Source: Branchiostoma floridae
Taxonomy: Eukaryota; Chordata; Leptocardii; Amphioxiformes; Branchiostomatidae
NCBI RefSeq assembly: GCF_000003815.2
Contig: NC_049980.1
Span: 4,193,742 to 4,257,741 of the forward strand
Direction of reading: 5' to 3'
Length of the DNA: 64,000 bases
A program made the translations under genes and the position numbers. A model generated the notes under the pieces. It worked only from the letters and a program-made list of their open reading frames with translations. It did not search any database and had not been told where the DNA came from. How positions within the stretch are numbered: the stretch's first letter is position 1; each line of letters opens with the position of its first letter. Positions 56,750 to 64,000 of this stretch are shown here, one piece after another.

Positions 56750-57220
56750 CCTATACCCAGTGTTAGTAAGTTTGGTAATAAACATAGAAAACTGTCTTAC
56801 ATGCATTATTAGGATTTGTAATATATCTCTTAACAGTCTGTTTATGAGTTGACGCTTTCCCTGACACAATGGAACTTAAAGTACACCATAGAGGTCTCAC
56901 TATGAGTTGACATTTTCATAATCCTCTGGCCACGCCCCTCTGCTATAAATGACAGTCATCTGCGTTTTGTCAGACTATGACGAAAATCCCTGGTATAAGT
57001 AATAGGGGCGTATTTAGACACCTTTTCAATAGATCGCTTACAGATACGTATTTCCGTTGCGGTTCACAAATGATGGTTTGAAATACGTTTTTAAATCTTC
57101 TCAATTCTTCGAAGGCAAAATTCTAGAGATTTCATGACTATGTGGATTTGAGAACAATACTGTAGATTTTAGCTGTGTTACGTTTTTATTTAGGACATAG
57201 ATCCTGACCCTCATAATATA
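56750..57220. other. No gene recognised
   Basis: Nothing identified. Confidence 0.5.
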
Positions 57221-57223
57221 CGA

Positions 57224-57720
57224 GGGGTGATCACAAAAATCTCTCACCAAGAAAAACGACAACTCAAATTTCGGGGCAAACCTTTAAAGTATGAAAACTT
57301 TTTTTGTATGTCTACCGATTTCAAATCATTGTGAATTTGTGATAATTACTTTTCAGGCGACACCCAGTTATATCATGTTAGGTGAGAGATAGGGAAAAAT
57401 ATTAGAAAAAACATGGACAATTGAGCTGCAACCTGAGGTGTACGGGTCAAAATGAGCTGGTTAAAGTTATATAGTATTACCCACTTCTGTCTAATGAAAT
57501 ACTCGTACGAATCATTTTGACAAAGTCTTCATGGCATGAAAAACACGACCCACGCAGTTCTTATCACAGTTCACACAATTTTCCTATTTTCGAAAGGATT
57601 TCGACTGTAAAGTAGTGACCACAATGACTTGAAGTAAGGTGGATATTCATAAAATGACTTTACACTTTAACGTTATGACAATGCCCCGAAATTTGAATTG
57701 TGTACTAGGTGAGGCTCAAA
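57224..57720. mobile_element. Degenerate mariner-type element
   Basis: Begins TACGAGGGGTGATCACAAAA, a typical mariner-like terminus, with GGTGAGAGA inside. It shares ordered blocks with 16790-17215. AATTTCGGGGCA at 57269 and TGCCCCGAAATTTGAATTGT at 57692 are inverted, giving an eroded right terminus. Confidence 0.6.
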
Positions 57721-58335
57721 ACATGTGTAAGGTAGGGGATGTTAACCGAATTCTCGCACTATACGTTCTAAAACGTACCACGTTGTAGTAATGTCCATGC
57801 AAATTGGAGATTATGAATCGTGTATGTAGATCTTTTAATTCGTTTTAACGGATATCAATGTTTACCTTATCAAGCTTATTGTATGTGGTACTGTTCACAC
57901 GTGTTATCAACTTGATTGCAGTGTCACACTGTCCTTGCCTCTGTCTATAAGCAAAAAACGATACTCGAAAAAAAGCTATGGTTATCTCATTTTGATCGAC
58001 TGTTTAAAATGTCGCTTGGCGTTTTTGCTTTTCGTCTTGACAATGAAGGATTACATTTACCCCTATTGGCATGTATATACTACAGAGGTAAACGTTGTCT
58101 TCAATAACTATAAATATTTGGAAATCCTAGCAGTCATCCGACCGTACTGGCGGTTTGGTCATGCCCGTAGCCAGGGTTTTGTTTGGAGGATTATTTGGTA
58201 GAATTTCGGGGCAAGCAAGCGCCTTTGACTGGAATCAAGCGTCAAAAGCGCGAGCTCTAGCTCTATATATGGGGGTGGTGTTTTTTGTGTGAAAATTTAC
58301 CCGTCTGAATTGTTCTTTTTTTTGCATTTTGGGGA
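57721..58335. other. No gene recognised
   Basis: Nothing identified. Confidence 0.5.
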
Positions 58336-58339
58336 TGAT

Positions 58340-58730
58340 TTCAAAGTATCAAAACAGAGACTGACAATATCAGTTTTTTTTTTCGTACCTTCGATTGTAT
58401 GTACTTGTAGAAATTACTGTAGTTGTAGAGACGAGTTCCATGAAAATAAAACCGTACCAGTGTGGTAGCCATGACAGTAATTGTCAACTGATAAGTAAGT
58501 GATATACTAGTAGTACCAGCCTGCCAAACTAGTGTCACCTTGTGCCTTGAGTACAGAAAGAAAAGACCTGTTGGCTGTGAAACCATGTTTTGTCGCTTCA
58601 ATTCTTTTACAACGTTTATGGTGTCAATTTTGAAAATCTAGCCCTCTTCTTGTTTCAAGCGATCTCGCGTTAACGTTGGTCTCTGCAGAGAATGTCATCA
58701 GTAAAATATACTTGCTGTGGCCTTTGGGGA
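58340..58730. mobile_element. Truncated copy of the 24805-25348 TIR element
   Basis: Shares ACCATGTTTTGT, TTTTGAAAATCTAGCC-like and the right end AATATACTTGCTGTGGCC. The left end was not found. Confidence 0.6.
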
Positions 58731-58747
58731 GGGGGGCAAAGAAAAGA

Positions 58748-58900
58748 GAGCTTTATTTCACGACAGCTGTACATGGTACAATGCATGGCAACAACTATTA
58801 CACTAAGCACAAAATATATGTATAAAATAAAAGTTAACATCCTAATTAACATAACAATGGGGGCTAGTACAAGTCTTTGACATAGTGTACAATCGAGTAG
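58748..58900 (-). repeat. Probable LINE 3' tail, second copy
   Basis: Matches 1015-1165 (GTTAACATCCTA, ACAAGTCTTTGA, ACAATCGAGT) and is cut by the N gap. Confidence 0.5.
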
Positions 58901-59000
58901 NNNNNNNNNNNNNNNNNNNNNNNNNNNNNNNNNNNNNNNNNNNNNNNNNNNNNNNNNNNNNNNNNNNNNNNNNNNNNNNNNNNNNNNNNNNNNNNNNNNN
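58901..59000. other. Assembly gap (100 N)
   Basis: Exactly 100 N, so probably a gap of unknown size. Confidence 1.
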
Positions 59001-60400
59001 AGGGTCATGCCTCCTCGTAATTTAGAGCTCGCAGACTCGTCGTCCGATCGATTTTCGCCTAATGTGAGGGGGGTATTAGCACGTCTTTTCTACGACCCGT
59101 CAGCCGCCATCTTTACTTCCCTCCGGGCTACCATCACATAAATCCTTCCGCCACATCAACAGCCTCTCTAACCGCCCCGTTCCCAGAGCACCTCGGGCGA
59201 TGTGGCTCCAGTTTGCGCCTCACTGAGCACTCGTTCCCAGCGCCGGTCCTTTTCATACTCAACACAAATGAAGCGGTTTTGTGGGGTTTTAATCGCTCAT
59301 TAGATTGACACCGTGCTCTTTGCCGGAGGTGGTTTGACATATCAAGTATCTACATTCACTGTTCAGAGATCAGACGACTAATTTTCTGTGTAAGGGCCAG
59401 GAAAATCTTGGATTGTCCGCTCACAATCTTGATCTAAGTTCTGCATACTTTGGTAAGTAATTCAGTCTACGTTATTTACAATAAGCTTCGGTTACATTTG
59501 ACGTACGATTCTTTTTTGTTGACGTGCGATTTTCACCAGAACGGCACATATTTACGTCAACCCCTTTACGTCAGTTGAATCTTTGCAGACGACACATTGA
59601 CGACTGTCCCACGAATGCCGTAAATGTGTCGTAAACATGTCGTGTACAGACGAATGTGTGACAAAATCTTTACACCATGTGCGGGTTCACACATGATGTT
59701 TACGGTGGCGTGGCGCTCTTAAAGGGAACTCGTTCTCCTCACAGATTCGTGGAACAGAACAAATTAGACAAAATGGAGTGAATAATTTGCAAGCCGATTC
59801 AGTTAGTCCAGAGAAGCGTATGATAAGTGTAACATCAACTCCCATAATTCCACCTGGCATTTTCACTGCTGTAACCATTCGGGCTGTCACGATTGGAACA
59901 ATATTTGCAAGGGAAGCTTGTGCATAGTATGGTTTCATTATCTGGCACAGTTAGTCGGTGCTATGTCGGGACGTTCAATAACAATAAAGGTAATCCGCTG
60001 ACCTTTTTTAACAATGGCACTGGGTTTTCATTTTAACGCCATGAGGGGATGACTTTGGGTAATTGTGTTCACCTTACTTGACTTGTGCCAAATTCTACTG
60101 TCCATATTCCCGTACGTGTACGTAGCTAATGATATAATCTGTGCCTCCGACAATCCAGATGCCCAAATATCGTTGCTACTTTTGGTGCATACTTTTGTTC
60201 ATGTAACAGAATTGAGGGGGGGGGGGGTCAAGCTTCCCCTTCTCGGTTTTTTAACAACAGAAACAGTCAGTCAGTCAGTCGGTACAATGGTACAAAATAG
60301 GAAAAATAGTCAGTCAGTCGGTACAACGGTACAACATAGGAAAAATATTTTGCTCTTCCCTCTGTCGTTGGAGATTTCTACATCCTTGTTTCTGATACTG
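59001..60400. other. No gene recognised
   Basis: 59100-59340 is GC-richer and has no repeat partner. A G-run is at about 60218-60227 and CAGT repeats at about 60266-60282 and 60308-60320. Confidence 0.45.
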
Positions 60401-60404
60401 CAAC

Positions 60405-60590
60405 TATTTGCATTTTCGCGGTGGTTCTATGTTCACGATAACTGGGGATTTTGGACCACCGCGAAAAATTCACCCTGTCTCTTCCTCGCCTACCCAATTG
60501 TTTCAACCGCGAACTTAAAACCACCACAAACACTCGACACACATACACTCTAGCACCACAAAATTCCCGCGAGCTCAAGTCCATCTACTA
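60405..60590. mobile_element. Decayed relative of the 61411-61618 MITE
   Basis: Shares TTTTCGCGGTGGTT, CCACCGCGAAAAA and CCGCGAACTTAAAACCACC. Terminal repeats are poorly kept. Confidence 0.55.
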
Positions 60591-60604
60591 ACATCAAATC
60601 CCAT

Positions 60605-60845
60605 AATTCTGGTCAGCATAACTTATACTTAGAACCTCTAAATGGATTGTGATGATCATTGGTATGTTGATAGAGGTTGGAAAGACGAAGATCAACCCCC
60701 CACCCTCCCCACCTGCTATGTGACCTTGGTACTGCAGCAAAACTTCCGATATTTGTATCGTTTTTAGCAGATAGTTTTTTATAATATGTAAGGAAGAAAT
60801 GATGTAGGTTTGGCAGCTTTCTCTGTAACTGCAGGGGGTGCATGC
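60605..60845 (+). repeat. Interspersed repeat (family of 48985-49260)
   Basis: Shares GGTCAGCATAACTTATACTT-like start, GGAAAGACGAAGATCAA and TACTGCAGCAAAACTT. Confidence 0.6.
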
Positions 60846-60849
60846 TTAT

Positions 60850-61360
60850 TTAGTCTGATAGAGACTTCGATAGCCTGTGTTTACTCAATCTCTCGCTGGC
60901 TGGGGTTAATGACGCCTCCTAATTGGCGGCAACTGTAGTCTAAGGCCCGCCGCTAGAAGCGCGATTTTAGAGACTTCGGTTATCGTCAACTTTTACGACC
61001 GGATTGAAGAGACAGGTTGGTTTTATGGAGACATGTTTAATTGGTGAGAAGAAGACGCCATGCGCGCGGAATCTTACATGCATATTTTACTCTGTATCAG
61101 GTACGCTATAAATGTCACATCGTGGAACAGACGAAGTGGAAAAATACCCGTAATTCCTTCAGTCTACTTCACTAAGCCACATTAGCATGTGTTCTTGTTG
61201 ATTTTGTACTCTGTATTGTACGAACCTATTTAACTGCTTTTTAGAAGGACGCAAATACAATATGGCACTGCACTCAAGTTAAATGACCTATGGCTATATC
61301 AATGCCACATACAAAGAACAATAAGTTTCAAATTGATAAAGTGAATGTAGCCACATATTT
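60850..61360. other. No gene recognised
   Basis: 61250-61320 resembles 43480-43540 (GGCA.TGCACTCAAG, AATGCCACATACA), an undefined repeat next to SINEs in both places. Confidence 0.45.
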
Positions 61361-61364
61361 GTAC

Positions 61365-61735
61365 ACATATTTGTACACCTGAATGGAGTGAAGAAAGTCT
61401 TGTAGTAAAGTACTGTAAATGCAGAAATGTTCGCGTCGGACTAATGTTCGCGGTTTTCGCGGTGACTACTTTACCACGAACTTAAAACCACCGCGAATAT
61501 TTTTCTATGGTATTAGACTGCAGTCAATGGTGTTACCGCGAATTTAAATCCACCGCGAAAAGTCCTTTTTCCGCTCCCGCGAAATCAAATCCCCGCGAAC
61601 TTAAATGCATTTACAGTATCTTTCGCAAAGCTTAAAGGGCACAGCATCGTTGGCATGACAGCGGATTCAAACCAAGGACCTCTTTATTTCGGGCCAGGAA
61701 CCCTAACCGTTACGCCAAAACGATGCCACATTTCC
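61365..61735 (-). repeat. tRNA-derived SINE (type b), interrupted
   Basis: Body CACCTGAATGGAGTGAAGAA at 61376, then the MITE at 61411-61618, then the tRNA head to 61735 with a reversed B-box (GGATTCAAACCAAGG). Confidence 0.7.
61411..61618. mobile_element. MITE with CTGTAAATGC ends, TA target
   Basis: Left TACTGTAAATGCAGAAATGT and right ACTTAAATGCATTTACAGTA are inverted. Internal TTCGCGG/CCGCGAA words repeat. TA at both edges fits a TA target duplication. Confidence 0.8.
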
Positions 61736-61739
61736 ACGA

Positions 61740-62405
61740 TCATTTCAACATACCTGTATACTTTTTTTGTGGTATCTAAATGTTTAGAAGAGAAAAAATA
61801 CTTGGAGCCGTCAATGTTCGAGTAACAACCTTGGGGTCAAAGTTTCTGTCAGGTCAATTAGACGGCAGACATGTGGGGTCAGAGGTCGTGTCAGGTCACT
61901 GAAGCGGGAAAAATCTACAGTGACACCGATTTTACCTCAGAGCGTTAGGGTAGCGACAACCACTATGGCATAGAACTTTACTATATACTTGTACTAATAT
62001 AGGGACGATCTGAGAACACATCAGTTAAAGAAGATTTTTGTGCCAACAAATTATTGCGACAACTTTGTGAATTATTCCAAACAATTCTGTGGTCACACTG
62101 ACGTGCGATACCGTGACGGATAAAATGCGTCAACTTTACACACAAAATTGAATGTCACATTTTCAGCTTCGGCACCAACTTAGATACAATAAAACATTTT
62201 ATTGTAAATTACAGCGTTTCAGCCGATTTATAAACTAATTATAATGCACAATGATCAAGGTTCATCGAAAGAGACTTGGAGTAATTGCGCCTGTTGGCGA
62301 CTAGTTCGCGTCTAGTTTTAGACCATTTTGCGGCATTTGAGAAATTGTAATATCTTAAATTTAAAAATCGACATTTCAGGCGACAGCTAACGAATGTCGT
62401 TCACA
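61740..62405. other. No gene recognised
   Basis: Nothing identified. Confidence 0.5.
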
Positions 62406-62411
62406 ATTAGT

Positions 62412-63169
62412 CGCCAGACATTATCTGTGTTTTGTATCTTGTCACACTAACAGATCTTTCCAACAGATAAGGAGATGTTGTTGTGCGACGTCAAATGTCG
62501 ACAGCTAGTTACCCGCGTAAAGCTAAGTGCACAACCCGCCGCACGTGTCAATATTCCCACGTCCGCAACGTTTTCAGGGAAGGACTGGCAAGTACAGGGA
62601 GGGAGTATGGATCAACGCGTGTCACTCGCACGTTGCGCAAGGTGTAACCGTGCCGTCAGCCGTTGCGTGCCTCTTTCGTTGCGCAAGTGGTAAGTGAGTT
62701 GTACGCACGATCTCTGTGCGATTGCCACGTTACCGTATGCAGGCCGCACATACACGTGCTGCGTACATACGGTTTCCTTACTCACTCGTCTTGGCTGTAC
62801 AGGGGCACGCGCATAAGGGGTGAATCCGCAGCCCGAAAACAGAGAAAGTTCTACATGCACGTAAAGTGCTACGGCGCTCTCCCTAATCCGTTGGATTCCG
62901 TACAAAATTCCGTACGATTTCGTACGGTGGCGGTACTTACCACTTACAGATCCCAAAAGATTGCCCACGTTTTTACACTTAGACAGCACGCATTTGCACA
63001 TACGGCGGGTTGTGCCCTTAGCTTAAGTTTTGTAGCGAGGACTTTACAGATTGACCTGACCTTTCGACGTAGGCCCGCCGTCGACATTTCAAGTCGAACA
63101 ACAACATCTTCTTATCTGTTGTAAGATCTGTTAGTGTGCCAAGATACAAAACACAGATAATGTCTGGCG
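62412..63169. mobile_element. DNA element with about 95-bp inverted ends
   Basis: The left end CGCCAGACATTATCTGTGTT continues to AAATGTCGAC (about 62508). The right end mirrors it from GTCGACATTT (63080) to ACAGATAATGTCTGGCG (63169). The 758-bp element has a CpG-rich core (62530-63000) with GCGCAAG/CTTGCGC words. Open frames up to 153 codons have no family resemblance. Confidence 0.8.
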
Positions 63170-63477
63170 CAGACCATGGCCTCGGGTAAAATTTAGACGC
63201 GCACAATAATAATGGCGACAGAAATTAGGGGGGGGGGGGGCAAGTTGGACGGTACAGTGGTCTGTGTGGCGCGATACAAAAAGCTAGAGAGATGAAAAGA
63301 TAAATTTTTGCGGGGGAAAATTGTAATAAAGAGGACAATGAAGAGAATAAGTCTGCTAGTTTCGCGCCATTGAAGTCCGTGAAGCATGGCGCTTTTAATT
63401 GACCCATATTTGTTTTTGCTTGTTTGTTTTGTTGGTATGTTTGTTTTTATTTTTCGCGACGGCACGTTTTGTGAAAC
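63170..63477. other. No gene recognised
   Basis: Contains a G-run at about 63229-63240. Confidence 0.5.
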
Positions 63478-63764
63478 ATGTCGGACGATGCCACATTGTC
63501 GTGGGGGAGGGGGGGAGTGAATCCTGGCATAAAGCCAAATACCTGTCATAGCCCGAGGAGTACACATACCACGGCTGCTCCCCCGGCGTGTCTTCAGCGT
63601 GGACCGACCCACCGAGACCCTTTCGTCTTAAATCGTCAAGACACGGACAGTGCGTCCGCCGGGGCCAAGACGGAAACATCCCTTCGTCTAAGACGTCTTC
63701 CTCGTCAAGACGTTAGCTTCAGACGACTTGAAGAAACGCCTGAGGACCCACACGAAGACAGAAG
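63478..63764 (+). CDS. Possible first coding exon, unrecognised (low support)
   Basis: An ATG with A at -3 opens a frame reading MSDDATLSWGRGG, with a Ser/Arg/Thr-rich remainder, up to a good donor (GAAG|GTCAGTAAG at 63765). About 95 codons. There is no domain, no homology I recognise and no partner exon in the window. It may equally be a 5'-UTR exon or a chance frame. Confidence 0.2.
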
Positions 63765-64000
63765 GTCAGTAAGGATACTTGTTCTAATTGTAGTACAGGC
63801 GGATCGCCAAGAGGCAAGCCGTACAAATGTACTACGTGTCTCCAGCTAAGTCAGGGTTAAACTTAAACACACGTGAGGACCAACCAAGCTGTTTGTCACC
63901 GCGTAATTTTGTGGTTTGGCTTCATATCTTACACGTGGTCGCTGTGCCAAGTCTTTATGGCTATTCTAGTATCTCACAGTGGTCTACCGGCTATAGAAAT

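Noticed and set aside
62612-63124. Overlapping frames of 129 and 153 codons on opposite strands
   Set aside because: Inside a long-TIR element with a CpG-rich core; no recognisable domain on either strand.

Overview
The window reads as animal nuclear DNA, most probably from a lancelet (Branchiostoma). It is intron-bearing, about 90% non-coding, and crowded with short non-autonomous transposons, tRNA-derived SINEs and 49-57 bp minisatellites. The species is inferred from repeat style and gene content, not proven. Bases 58901-59000 are an N gap.

One protein-coding gene is well supported. It lies on the + strand, with six coding exons from an ATG at 32288 to a stop at 54386-54388, and every junction keeps the frame (609 residues). 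Exon 1 encodes a serine-rich, basic N-terminus with two motifs that I recognise from the C2CD4 (NLF/FAM148) family. Exons 2-6 encode two consecutive synaptotagmin-type C2 domains ending in a WHxL-like motif. Vertebrate C2CD4 proteins, as I know them, carry one C2 domain, so this gene looks like a two-C2 form that could link C2CD4 to the synaptotagmin-like families. C2A has lost nearly all calcium-ligand aspartates; C2B keeps some. Just downstream of exon 3, its last 51 bp plus the 5' splice site and the start of intron 3 are repeated in tandem about eight times.

Layout. 1-8,700: SINEs, a mariner-type foldback nested in a TTAA-flanked element, a CA tract and a 49-bp satellite. 8,700-20,500: small foldback elements, SINEs and a LINE fragment. 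20,500-26,700: duplicated unique blocks, three arrays of one 50-bp minisatellite, a 3.2-kb inverted repeat and a 57-bp array. 26,700-31,700: tandem segmental duplication, then mostly featureless DNA. 31,700-55,300: the C2CD4-like gene, with introns full of transposons (intron 5 is 12 kb). 55,300-64,000: more transposons, the gap, a long-TIR CpG-rich element, and a possible but weak first exon at the right edge.

No rRNA gene, functional tRNA gene, CRISPR array, operon or bacterial feature was seen. Nearly all long open frames outside the C2CD4-like gene come from repeats. Repeat family labels (SINE types a, b, c; TTAA elements and so on) are mine, made by comparing copies inside the window.
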